Part shown: piece after piece, positions 1 to 6,909 of the stretch
How the letters are laid out: each line of letters begins with the position of its first letter
How positions within the stretch are numbered: position 1 is the stretch's first letter
NCBI GenBank assembly: GCA_002431635.1
Contig: DJGH01000070.1
Span: 50,637-59,341 of the forward strand
Reading direction: 5' to 3'
DNA length: 8,705 bases
Source of the DNA: Petrotoga sp. UBA5851
GTDB taxonomy: Bacteria > Thermotogota > Thermotogae > Petrotogales > Petrotogaceae
The notes under the pieces: model-generated
The model's input: the letters and a program-made list of their open reading frames with translations, nothing else
What the model was told of the DNA's origin: nothing
Database searches by the model: none
Program-made: the position numbers and the translations under genes

Positions 1-1
1 C

Positions 2-862
2 ATAGATACCGCCATCTTCCTCATGGGAGCGCTTTGTGCCGCAGAGTACTTTAAAGGTCAGGCTGAGGAGTACTTCGAAAAGATATACCAGAGGGTAAAC
101 TGGCAATGGTATACAAACAAGAAAAAAAATATGTTTTACATGGGGTACTGGTACGAAAATGGATTTCATGGGGCGTGGGATCTTTACGCTGAGCAGCTCA
201 TGATGTATATTTTGGGAGCAGCATCCCCCAGCTTTCCTATAGACCCAAGTATGTATTATGAGTTTAAAAGGAATACAGGATGTTACCGGGATTATCAGCT
301 TATATATACATGGACGGGTTCTATCTTTACATATCAGTTTACACATGCATGGATAGACTTCCGAAAACTTTATGATAAAAACGGAGTTAACTGGTATGAA
401 AACTCTGTTAATGCAACTAAAGCCGCAAGACAGTACTGTATAGACCTCAAAGGAAAGTATAAAACTTTTGGGGAATGCTCATGGGGGCTTACTGCCTGCG
501 ACTCTCCCGATGGATACAGGGGTGACTTTGGGGCTGCGCCTAACGGTGAAAATAGTACTGTGGGTAAAACTGACGGAACTATTCCTCCGGCAGGGGCTAT
601 AGGCTCCATAGTATTTGTTCCGGATGAGGTAATTGACGCAATGAACCATTACAGAACCTTTGATAATCTTTGGGGAAGGTATGGCTTTAAGGATGCTTAC
701 AATTTGGATAAAAACTGGTTTTCAAAAACTCATATAGGCATTGACAAAGGAATAAGCCTTCTGATGATAGAAAATTATCTGTCGGGTCTCATATGGGAAG
801 TTACCATGAGGAATAAGTATATTAAAAAAGGATTAGAGAAGCTTTTGATCGTGTCAGGATAA
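2..862 (+). CDS. Glycoamylase-family glycoside hydrolase (COG5368/PF10091-like), 5'-partial
   Basis: This is the C-terminal part of a carbohydrate-active protein. The frame is open from base 2, reading IDTAIFLMGAL, so the methionine at base 23 is internal and the true start lies left of the window. Numbering from that methionine, the family landmarks are: HGAWDLYAEQLMMYILGAASP (about 49-69), TGSIFTYQFTHAWIDFR (98-114), YENS..A....YCID (125-141), GECSWGLTACDSP (150-162), DGTIPPAGAIGS (184-195), LWGRYGFKDAYN (216-227) and GIDKGISLLMIENYLSG (239-255). Together these are the diagnostic blocks of the glycoamylase (alpha/alpha-barrel) fold. Relatives include GH144 endo-beta-1,2-glucanases and the C-terminal domain of cyclic beta-1,2-glucan synthase-type proteins. 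Acidic residues in the WDLYAE block and Glu151 are candidate catalytic or substrate-binding residues; this is inferred from conservation. The substrate (beta-1,2-glucan or another glucan) and any signal peptide cannot be judged from this part. The gene ends inside a palindromic terminator shared with the opposing gene. Confidence 0.88.
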   Translation: MDTAIFLMGALCAAEYFKGQAEEYFEKIYQRVNWQWYTNKKKNMFYMGYWYENGFHGAWDLYAEQLMMYILGAASPSFPIDPSMYYEFKRNTGCYRDYQLIYTWTGSIFTYQFTHAWIDFRKLYDKNGVNWYENSVNATKAARQYCIDLKGKYKTFGECSWGLTACDSPDGYRGDFGAAPNGENSTVGKTDGTIPPAGAIGSIVFVPDEVIDAMNHYRTFDNLWGRYGFKDAYNLDKNWFSKTHIGIDKGISLLMIENYLSGLIWEVTMRNKYIKKGLEKLLIVSG

Positions 863-901
863 TAAAAAATTCCCGCAGCTGCGGGAATTTTTTATTATCC
901 T
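856..901. terminator. 46-bp perfect palindrome, bidirectional intrinsic terminator
   Basis: The two halves are exact reverse complements, centred between bases 878 and 879. The core cccgcAGCTgcggg (872-885) is flanked by A-tracts on the left and T-tracts on the right, so either strand yields a G/C hairpin followed by a U-run. It lies between convergent genes, with the TAA stop of the left gene (860-862) inside the left arm and the stop of the minus-strand gene 10 bp beyond the right arm. This is the expected form of a two-way Rho-independent terminator. Confidence 0.93.
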
Positions 902-910
902 TTAAAAACT

Positions 911-1444
911 TTAATTAAATCTGATGGAAGGTTCAAAAGTAAAGTTAACAGTTATAGTATAAGGTTTGTCTTTGTTGGCAATCAGTATAGGTGAAGCATT
1001 GAATCTTGCTCCAAAAACCATATCCTTAAATGTAACCGTACCCGTATCGGCATTGTATCCTGGAAGAACTAAATCATCCTCTAAAAATACTCCGGCTTCT
1101 CCTATTGGAGTTGCAGGCTTTGTAACGTCGTACTTTACATACTTTTCTTCAAGCTTTAGCTGATCTGGAAGACCAGTCATTTCGACTCTCAGGGTTGCTC
1201 CCTTGTTTGAACCTACAGCAATGTTGAAAAGATCAAAGCTTTCAGAACCAGGTTTTGTAATTTCAATAGTCTTGTTTGAAGATACGCTTGCATAGATCCA
1301 CTGATAAACTTTAACACTTACCGTTCTGTTGATCTTAAGGTCAGAGTTTATTGTCCAATTAATATCTGCAAGATTCATCTCAGTTGCAAAAACTGATACC
1401 ATAAGAATTGACACTAAAGATAAAACCAATAATAATTTTTTCAT
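911..1444 (-). CDS. Small secreted protein of unknown function
   Basis: A 177-residue protein I do not recognise. It begins MKKLLLVLSLVSILMVSVFA, a classic Sec signal peptide with a basic n-region, a hydrophobic core and a V-F-A cleavage site before TEM. It has no lipobox cysteine, so the mature protein (about 157 residues) is predicted to be soluble in the periplasm or exported. The mature part lacks cysteine and shows alternating polar/hydrophobic stretches (KINRTVSVKVYQWIYASVSS, and YTITVNFTFEPSIRF at the C-terminus), which suggests a beta-sandwich. The start is the ATG at 1442-1444, because AGGAGG (1453-1458) sits 8 nt upstream. An upstream in-frame GTG at 1451-1453 overlaps that ribosome binding site and is rejected. 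A 136-bp gap separates it from the next minus-strand gene, so it probably has its own promoter. An envelope or surface structural role is possible but unproven. Confidence 0.8.
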   Translation of the reverse strand: MKKLLLVLSLVSILMVSVFATEMNLADINWTINSDLKINRTVSVKVYQWIYASVSSNKTIEITKPGSESFDLFNIAVGSNKGATLRVEMTGLPDQLKLEEKYVKYDVTKPATPIGEAGVFLEDDLVLPGYNADTGTVTFKDMVFGARFNASPILIANKDKPYTITVNFTFEPSIRFN

Positions 1445-1450
1445 ATCAAA

Positions 1451-1458
1451 CACCTCCT
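1451..1458 (-). promoter_or_regulatory. Ribosome binding site fixing the start of the small secreted protein
   Basis: Minus-strand AGGAGGTG. The AGGAGG core lies 8 nt before the ATG at 1444. Its last three bases form an in-frame GTG that automatic callers could mistake for a start codon. Confidence 0.85.
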
Positions 1459-1476
1459 ATAGTTTTTGTTTTCAGG

Positions 1477-1507
1477 ATAATACTACCGCTTAAATGTTAC
1501 GAATCAA
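1477..1507 (-). promoter_or_regulatory. Weak candidate sigma-70 promoter for the small secreted protein
   Basis: On the minus strand TTGATT (1502-1507) is followed after 19 bp by TATTAT (1477-1482), about 33 bp before the start codon. Both hexamers are four or five of six matches to consensus, but the spacing is 2 bp longer than ideal, so this is tentative. Confidence 0.3.
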
Positions 1508-1523
1508 GGTTGAATGTAAAATA

Positions 1524-1580
1524 TTAGTTAACAAAAATTAAATTGTAATTAAAAGCTGTTTTATATTTTTTGTTAACTAA
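1524..1580 (-). terminator. 14-bp inverted repeat, candidate AT-rich terminator of the WD40 gene
   Basis: The arms ttagttaacaaaaa (1524-1537) and tttttgttaactaa (1567-1580) are exact reverse complements around a 29-bp AT-rich spacer. The right arm directly abuts the TGA stop of the WD40-protein gene (1581-1583). In the minus transcript the hairpin is followed by UAUUUU. The stem is almost all A/U, so it is a poor textbook terminator. It could instead be a 3' stabilising stem, an operator (each arm contains GTTAAC) or a relic of a small element. The rest of this 136-bp gap shows no gene. Confidence 0.4.
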
Positions 1581-3983
1581 TCACTTGATAAGGAAATACT
1601 TTGCGATAACTCCCTTTTTTCCCATGAAGTCTATAATATAGCTTTCATTGAAAATTCCAAGAAGCTTTACTGTCATCCCTTTGCTAAGAACTCCTATGTA
1701 CTTTCCGCTTTCTTCCCGCACGACTTCGTTTGCTATGGCTATAAGACTTATATTCTGATACTCAAGCGGAACGGTTTTTATGGACTTATTGCCACTGTCA
1801 TCATAAGCCAGGATTTGTATTTCATCTGCTATAAGCTTTTCTATATCTATTTTGAAATCTACCGAGAAATCCTTTTGGTTTACATCGTAAAGCCTGGTTC
1901 CTATCTTTACCTGTTTCAACATTCTGTTATCTGAAATTTCTATATTTATAGTATTGTTTTGCGGTGAAAGAATAAAGTTATCAGGACATGCTATAACTGG
2001 TGGTTCTACTTCACGCAGGTTCAGATTGTCAACTTTTTTGAGCATCAGCGTGTCTATAAGCATCAGAGGATTGTATCTGGAAAAGTATGTGCTTTCGGAC
2101 TGTGACGGAATGTTGGTCATATACTCGCCGTTTTCTTTAAACGATACATACTTTCCGTCTTTAAAAATCATTATGGTGGCAATACATTTTTTTTCTTCTA
2201 TATCCAAAATCTTAAGAACGTTCTTGTCGGCTATACAGGCAATATACTTGCTTCCCTTGTTCCAGTATATGTCCAGAACAGGACCGCTGGATACGTTGAC
2301 TGTGCTGATCAGTTCGCCGCTCTTTGCATTCCAGAGATATATATTTCCGTCCTCACAGGCAGTAACTATTTTTGTGTCATCAATATTCCATTCTATATCA
2401 CGGATGCTTGGAGTTGAAATACCAGGTTTTATGGACATTTGATACAAAGCATCCCATATCTCAAGTATTCCGTCGTATCCTCCGGTGGCAAGGAACTCTT
2501 TTGCATGAGCCCAGCTTACGCTCCATATATTATACTTAAAAGAAAAAAATTTCCGGCTGGAGCTTTCGAAATCAGGAAATTTTGATATGCTTACCTTCCT
2601 GTCATAAGAGGATACGGCGATATAACTGCCGTTGCGGTTTATGGCTATATCGTTTATCCAGTTGTCATGAAGGTCTGAAACTACCCTGTACTTTGTGAAG
2701 GAGGGATAGTTGTAAACGTATACTTTATTATCCCAGCCCCCGAAAACAATAAATTTTTTATCTGGGCTTATATCAACCGAAGTAAGCTGGCTGTCGGATA
2801 AAAAAATTTCCTTTGTCTTTTTTCCTGTGTTAAGATCATAGGATCTTGCAATACCGTCCGTGCCCACGGTGACAATATACTTATCGTCTATTACAATGAA
2901 ATCGTTTATTCCAGCGGTCTGAGTGTTGAAAAAAGAGATAAGCTTTCCGGATTCTATATCGATTATTCCAAAATTTGAAATTTTATCTGCAAAGACAAGG
3001 TAATTGTCTTTCCAAAAAAGTTTTTTGGGAAGGGAGACCATATTTTCAACAGTCTTTTCTAGTATTCCTGAAGGAAAGGTAATTCGATACATATCAGAAC
3101 CTTCGGTAAGCAGTATTTCGCGCCAGCTGTTAGTCCAAGCTAGTGCAGCGCATCTGAAAGGAAGGGCTGTTATGTTAAGTATAACTTTCAGGGTACTCCC
3201 AAGAATGCCTTCTATGCTGTAAACCTTGAAGGAGTTGTTGTTGTATAGTATACCGAGGTAATTTGAATCCGGGGAGAGTATAGCGGATTGAATATTATTT
3301 TCAAGTGGAAGCACTGATTTTATATTCATTGAAAGGTCTGTCACAACAACTTTGCCTTCGGAACCGACAAATATAAGTCTGTCCTGGTATACAAAGATGT
3401 TTCTTATTGCAGAGCTGAAAATTTTGTTTGTATATTTTATTCCGTTTTCGCTGAACATATAAGCATTCCCGTTAAAATCACCTACTATTGCCAGTTCTTT
3501 TGATATGAACTTGGAGCATACGGGAATTGAACCAATAGGAAATTCAAACTGTTTTTTTCTTTTGGAGATGTTGTAAAAGAATACTTTTTTATCATAGGAT
3601 GTAAATATGATTTTCTGATCTTTCATATCAATAGAAGTTATGCTTTCTTTGGACTCTGTGAGCTTGAAATTGGCTATAGGATTGGTCAGATTAAAAATAT
3701 CAACACTTCCGTTTACATTTGCGCAGGCAATAACTGATTCATCTTCAGAAAAGACGACTGCATTAGGTTCGGCAGAGGTCTCATAAACAGAACGGATTGT
3801 TCCGTCTTTGTTCAGAAGACGGATTAAGTTTTCAGAAGAAAGTGGTACCACAAAAGATTTAGGACTTATGTATAGTCCTTTTATGGGAAGAGAACTGTAT
3901 GCACTTACGATTATATCTGCTGCAAATAATGATATAATATGGAAAACCAGTATGACGATTACAGCTATGCTTCTTTTACTCAT
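1581..3983 (-). CDS. Secreted double WD40 beta-propeller protein with Ig-like and SH3-like C-terminus
   Basis: An 800-residue exported protein. Residues 1-21 (MSKRSIAVIVILVFHIISLFA) are a Sec signal peptide with cleavage at L-F-A/ADI. Residues about 25-315 form a degenerate propeller. Residues about 320-630 are clearer WD40 blades, for example LTSVDISPDKKFIVFGGWDN, WSVSWAHAKEFLATGGYDG..EIWD and DIEWNIDDTKIVTACEDGNIYLWN. Next comes KDGKYVSFKENGEYMTN, a block often seen just after bacterial propellers. An Ig-like stretch follows at about 660-742 (PPVIACPDNF to IQILAYDDSGNKS). The end, about 743-800, resembles bacterial SH3 (SGKYIGVLSKGMTVKLLG.....YIIDFMGKKGVIAKYFLIK). No catalytic domain is visible, so a scaffolding or binding role in the periplasm or on the envelope is inferred, with the SH3-like end possibly contacting peptidoglycan. 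The ATG start is supported by AGGAGA (3993-3998) 9 nt upstream. It is divergently transcribed from dnaN. The ligand is unknown. Confidence 0.85.
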   Translation of the reverse strand: MSKRSIAVIVILVFHIISLFAADIIVSAYSSLPIKGLYISPKSFVVPLSSENLIRLLNKDGTIRSVYETSAEPNAVVFSEDESVIACANVNGSVDIFNLTNPIANFKLTESKESITSIDMKDQKIIFTSYDKKVFFYNISKRKKQFEFPIGSIPVCSKFISKELAIVGDFNGNAYMFSENGIKYTNKIFSSAIRNIFVYQDRLIFVGSEGKVVVTDLSMNIKSVLPLENNIQSAILSPDSNYLGILYNNNSFKVYSIEGILGSTLKVILNITALPFRCAALAWTNSWREILLTEGSDMYRITFPSGILEKTVENMVSLPKKLFWKDNYLVFADKISNFGIIDIESGKLISFFNTQTAGINDFIVIDDKYIVTVGTDGIARSYDLNTGKKTKEIFLSDSQLTSVDISPDKKFIVFGGWDNKVYVYNYPSFTKYRVVSDLHDNWINDIAINRNGSYIAVSSYDRKVSISKFPDFESSSRKFFSFKYNIWSVSWAHAKEFLATGGYDGILEIWDALYQMSIKPGISTPSIRDIEWNIDDTKIVTACEDGNIYLWNAKSGELISTVNVSSGPVLDIYWNKGSKYIACIADKNVLKILDIEEKKCIATIMIFKDGKYVSFKENGEYMTNIPSQSESTYFSRYNPLMLIDTLMLKKVDNLNLREVEPPVIACPDNFILSPQNNTINIEISDNRMLKQVKIGTRLYDVNQKDFSVDFKIDIEKLIADEIQILAYDDSGNKSIKTVPLEYQNISLIAIANEVVREESGKYIGVLSKGMTVKLLGIFNESYIIDFMGKKGVIAKYFLIK

Positions 3984-4020
3984 TGGGGTATATCTCCTGC
4001 AGATCTCTCATTCTTAAACT

Positions 4021-4029
4021 ATTATATCA
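4021..4029 (-). promoter_or_regulatory. Extended -10 promoter of the WD40-protein gene
   Basis: The minus strand reads TGATATAAT, a perfect TATAAT preceded by the extended -10 TGn motif. It lies 38 bp upstream of the ATG at 3983, giving a short leader that carries the ribosome binding site. The -35 position (TATAAA, 17 bp further upstream) is poor, as is usual for extended -10 promoters. Confidence 0.6.
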
Positions 4030-4074
4030 TAAAAGAAAGTGTTTTATAGACTTTTAATTTGCAAAGTCAGATTG

Positions 4075-4104
4075 TTGATTTTTTGTATGGTTTTGAGGTA
4101 AAAT
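4075..4104 (+). promoter_or_regulatory. Candidate sigma-70 promoter of the dnaN-ispF-MFS-lipoprotein run
   Basis: TTGATT (4075-4080) and TAAAAT (4099-4104) are separated by 18 bp and lie about 36 bp before the dnaN ATG. It is back to back with the minus-strand promoter at 4021-4029, so one 156-bp intergenic region serves both directions. No other gene or hairpin is apparent in it. Confidence 0.45.
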
Positions 4105-4124
4105 CTATTAAAATGAAATTAACT

Positions 4125-4132
4125 GAGGAGGT
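4125..4132 (+). promoter_or_regulatory. Ribosome binding site fixing the dnaN start
   Basis: GAGGAGGT, with the AGGAGG core 8 nt before the ATG at 4140. It decides between this ATG and an in-frame upstream TTG at 4059, which would add 27 residues unlike any clamp N-terminus. Confidence 0.9.
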
Positions 4133-4139
4133 ACAGAAT

Positions 4140-5255
4140 ATGAAGTTTGAGATTAATAAAAAAACCCTTTCGTCTCTGGTGGATATGGCAGAAAAGGCTG
4201 TCGCAAAAAAGACTACCAACCCTATCCTTTCGGGAATAAAGATAGAGGTTGCCGCAAAAGAGCTAAATGTATATGCCACGGATCTTCAGACGGGTTTCCA
4301 CGGAAAAACCACGGTGGAGGATTCTCAGGAGGACTGCGCTTTTGTGGTTGATCACAAAAATTTTTCAGAGATTCTCAAATCCTTGCCTGTTGTAAGTATA
4401 ATCATTAACTACGATAACGGAGTTCTCAGCCTTGAATCGGCAACTACTGCTTTTAAGCTTCCAACAATGAATGCTGCTGAGTTTCCAAACGTTATTCCTT
4501 CAGTGGCGGGGTCGACGGTGGACCTTGAAAGGGAAAAGATTCTTCATATGATCGAAAAAGTAATTTTCTGTGCATCAAGAGATTCGGATCCGCTCTCCAG
4601 AAATTTGAACTCGGTTTACTGGGATTTCAGGAGCGGGGGTTTTTTAAGTCTTGTTGCGACAGACAGCTACAGACTGGGCATTTCTGAAATAAATCTTCAG
4701 CAGTCAAGCCTTGTTTCGTCGTTCCTTCTATCCCTGAGAAGTGTTGAAGAACTCAGGAATGTACTGCTTTCATGCCGTTCCAAAACTTTCAAGCTTAACT
4801 TCGACGGTTCAAGGGCTCTTTTCTCTTTCTCCGAAGATTCAGTAGAGCTGGCACTTAATGTTATAGACTCCAAATTTCCAAATTATATGGACATACTGCC
4901 AAAGGCTTTCAAAACCAAAATGGTTCTTTCTACAGCAGAGTTTAGCGAAATTCTGCGAAGGGTTTCTATAGCAAGCGGTTCTTCAGAACAGGTTAAAATG
5001 GACGTTAACGAGGAATTGCTTACATTGAGCGCCAATTCTGCAGATGTTGGGGAAGGAAAGGATACAATAACGGTTGAAAAGGAAGGAAACAACATACTCA
5101 TAGCATACTCTCCAAGATATTTGAGAGAAGCGGTTGAAAAAATAGAAACAACCGAATTTGAGTTCAATATATCCGGAGAAACCAATCCTACGGTTTTAAA
5201 ACCTTTTAACGATAACAACTATATGTATATAGTAATGCCTATAAGGTTAGTTTAA
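4140..5255 (+). CDS. dnaN: DNA polymerase III beta subunit (sliding clamp)
   Basis: A 371-residue protein, close to the usual clamp length of about 366-380. It forms the ring-shaped dimer that tethers DNA polymerase III to DNA and recruits repair and replication partners in the cytoplasm. From the ATG at 4140 it starts MKFEINKKTLSSLVDMAEKAV, a typical clamp N-terminus, and KKTTNPILSGIKIEV is the usual first-domain motif. Other landmarks are LPTMNAAEFPNV, VATDSYRLGISE (the conserved ATD..RL block), FPNYMDILPK and the C-terminal YIVMPIRLV, which matches the MPxR motif near the partner-binding pocket. The three clamp domains fall at roughly 1-120, 125-245 and 246-371. No dnaA or recF is adjacent, unlike the classical origin cluster. 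Only 2 nt separate its stop from the next gene, implying cotranscription and probably translational coupling with ispF. Confidence 0.97.
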   Translation: MKFEINKKTLSSLVDMAEKAVAKKTTNPILSGIKIEVAAKELNVYATDLQTGFHGKTTVEDSQEDCAFVVDHKNFSEILKSLPVVSIIINYDNGVLSLESATTAFKLPTMNAAEFPNVIPSVAGSTVDLEREKILHMIEKVIFCASRDSDPLSRNLNSVYWDFRSGGFLSLVATDSYRLGISEINLQQSSLVSSFLLSLRSVEELRNVLLSCRSKTFKLNFDGSRALFSFSEDSVELALNVIDSKFPNYMDILPKAFKTKMVLSTAEFSEILRRVSIASGSSEQVKMDVNEELLTLSANSADVGEGKDTITVEKEGNNILIAYSPRYLREAVEKIETTEFEFNISGETNPTVLKPFNDNNYMYIVMPIRLV

Positions 5256-5257
5256 AA

Positions 5258-5758
5258 ATGGATCTCAGGACAGGCTTAGGTTATGATATACACCCTCTTG
5301 TGCAGGGCAGACCGCTTGTTGTAGGGGGTGTTATTATTGAGAATTCAAAAAAGCTCGGACTTGAAGGGCATAGCGATGGTGATGTTCTTACACATGCTTT
5401 TATGGATGCCATTATAGGGGCATGCGGGTATGGTTCGATAGGAGAGTTTTTCCCTCAGGAGCCTCAATGGAAGGACTCAAGAAGTATTTTTCTTTTGAAG
5501 GAGCTTTGCAGGGTGCTGTCGGGGAAAGTAACGATAGAAATATTTAATTTTGATTGTATAGTTATTTCCGATATAGTAAAGATTACCCAGTATGGTCAGG
5601 AAATGAAAGAAAATCTTTCGGATGCAGTTGGAGTACTTCCCCAAAAAATAAATATTAAAGGAAAAAGCGGAAACGGAGTAGGGTCAAGTTCATCTTCCAA
5701 ATCAGTAGAAGCATATGTTTCCGTACTTTTAAGTATTGATAGTTCCCGGAGGGAATAG
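5258..5758 (+). CDS. ispF: 2-C-methyl-D-erythritol 2,4-cyclodiphosphate synthase, divergent
   Basis: A 166-residue protein of the IspF/YgbB family, which converts CDP-methylerythritol 2-phosphate to the cyclodiphosphate plus CMP in the MEP isoprenoid pathway. The N-terminal half is canonical: GLGYDIHPL gives the zinc ligands Asp10 and His12, and GHSDGDVLTHAFMDAIIGA supplies the third zinc ligand, His46. The rest has drifted. The usual GDIG reads GSIG, the FPDTDP block reads FPQEPQ, and the KATTTEKLGFTGRGEG loop that binds CDP and the second metal is replaced, at equal length, by KGKSGNGVGSSSSSKS. Overall length and the surrounding strands (INIK, VEAYVSVLL) are intact, so this is divergence rather than truncation or frameshift. 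Its ATG is 2 nt after the dnaN stop with only a weak upstream AAGG, so it probably relies on coupling to dnaN translation. The next gene begins 2 nt after its stop. Confidence 0.88.
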   Translation: MDLRTGLGYDIHPLVQGRPLVVGGVIIENSKKLGLEGHSDGDVLTHAFMDAIIGACGYGSIGEFFPQEPQWKDSRSIFLLKELCRVLSGKVTIEIFNFDCIVISDIVKITQYGQEMKENLSDAVGVLPQKINIKGKSGNGVGSSSSSKSVEAYVSVLLSIDSSRRE

Positions 5759-5760
5759 GC

Positions 5761-6909
5761 ATGAATCAGATGAAAACCCGTAATTATCTGTATTTTTTAC
5801 ATTTTTTAACTTCCATAATCATAAACTCAGTTGCTCCGCTTATGACCACCATACAGTCCGAATATACCGTCAGTATTTCTCAGTCAGCTCTTGTTCCTCT
5901 TCTCAATACGGCAGGAGTTCTCATATCCAACTTTGCCGGAGGGTTTCTCATAGCTTCAATGGGACTTAAGACATCATTGCAGCTGGGACTTCTTTTCGGG
6001 CTTTTGGGTACAGCTCTTTTTGCTACCTCATACTCGTTTCTTCAGGTCCTGATGGGCGTATTTTTTATAGGAATGACAACTGGAACGGTTTTCATGAGTC
6101 TTACCTCTATTTTTGCCTCTCTTGATTCAAAGTATGCAAATTATGGGCTTTTTCATGCGTTTTTCGGAATAGGCGGAATCGTATCGCCCCTTATAACCGC
6201 TTTTTTTCTTAAAGCGAACTTTTCGTATCGAAATATTTTTGCCCTTTATACAGTGGTTATGGCTTTAATCCTTGTATATACGTCGATGCTCAAGTATCTT
6301 GAAAACACCAGACATCCGGCTATACAGCCAAAGGAAGCCCTTGGTATAATATCAAGGCCTTTGGTTTATCTGACACTTTTGATATTTTTGTTGTATGCAG
6401 GAACGGAGATAGGTATAACCACATGGAGCGGGAATCTTTTTGAAAAAGCTTTCCTTCTCAGCAAAAGCAATGCTCAGCTTTTACTGAGTACCTTTTGGGC
6501 TGCGTATACCTTTGGAAGGATAATAACGGAGTATATTGACAGAAAGCTTGGCGCTATAAGAACCATAATTCTATCTTCCGTTATGGTTATTATAAGCATA
6601 GCGGCCATGCTTACGATAAAAAACTCCGTAATGTTCATTTTTATAGGATTATTCCTTGGACCTATATTCCCGACCGTTCAGAAATATGCAAATTCTAAGC
6701 TTTCTCAGAGGGAGATCGGGCTTTACAGTGGATTATCATATGGTTTTACCGGTTTCGGATCAATGCTTATAGTTACGTCCATGGGCCTTGCAGCCGATGT
6801 TGATACACGACTGTCTTATGTCATAGCGCTTTTTACTTTTACTGTAATTATTTTTATTGCAGCAGCTTTAGGAAGAAAAAAAGGAGGCCAGGAGAATGCA
6901 AAAAATTAG
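5761..6909 (+). CDS. MFS transporter, FucP/FHS-like
   Basis: A 382-residue, highly hydrophobic inner-membrane protein of major facilitator superfamily size with about 12 membrane segments. The N-terminal half runs from SIIINSVAPLM through LLGLLFGLLGTALFATSY and HAFFGIGGIVSPLITAFF. A central cytoplasmic loop holds LENTRHPAIQPKEALG. The C-terminal half carries FLLYAGTEIGITTWSGNLFEKAF and STFWAAYTFGRIITEYIDRKLG, then GLFLGPIFPTVQKYANS. The (Y)AGTEIG...W and FW..Y..GR blocks resemble the fucose:proton symporter (FHS) and related sugar MFS groups, so a sugar or small organic solute is plausible but not proven. The start is the ATG at 5761, with GGAGG (5748-5752) 8 nt upstream. It overlaps the downstream lipoprotein gene by 14 nt. 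The tail KKGGQENAKN is short, basic and polar. Confidence 0.85.
   Translation: MNQMKTRNYLYFLHFLTSIIINSVAPLMTTIQSEYTVSISQSALVPLLNTAGVLISNFAGGFLIASMGLKTSLQLGLLFGLLGTALFATSYSFLQVLMGVFFIGMTTGTVFMSLTSIFASLDSKYANYGLFHAFFGIGGIVSPLITAFFLKANFSYRNIFALYTVVMALILVYTSMLKYLENTRHPAIQPKEALGIISRPLVYLTLLIFLLYAGTEIGITTWSGNLFEKAFLLSKSNAQLLLSTFWAAYTFGRIITEYIDRKLGAIRTIILSSVMVIISIAAMLTIKNSVMFIFIGLFLGPIFPTVQKYANSKLSQREIGLYSGLSYGFTGFGSMLIVTSMGLAADVDTRLSYVIALFTFTVIIFIAAALGRKKGGQENAKN

Noticed and set aside
23..862. Complete gene starting at ATG 23
   Set aside because: The frame is open to the window edge (IDTAIFLMGAL), and the DTA..L.GAL segment is part of the conserved glycoamylase fold, so the methionine is internal.
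1524..1580. Insertion sequence or MITE
   Set aside because: Inverted arms are present, but no flanking direct repeat is evident and only one copy is in the window, so this is kept as an inverted repeat and candidate terminator only.
1954..2442. 162-residue plus-strand open frame inside the WD40 gene
   Set aside because: It lies wholly antisense to a convincing long gene, has no ribosome binding site of note, and its sequence shows no domain-like pattern.
1581..3983. WD40 protein as part of a caspase-WD40 style conflict or immunity system
   Set aside because: The propeller plus post-propeller block resembles the C-terminal half of such proteins, but there is a Sec signal peptide, no protease, NTPase or other effector domain, and no defence gene nearby.
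4059..4139. Longer dnaN starting at TTG 4059
   Set aside because: The extra 27 residues resemble no clamp N-terminus and overlap the candidate promoter and the ribosome binding site; the ATG at 4140 has AGGAGG at 8 nt.
4883..5218. 111-residue minus-strand open frame inside dnaN
   Set aside because: Antisense shadow of a highly conserved gene, with no recognisable protein features.
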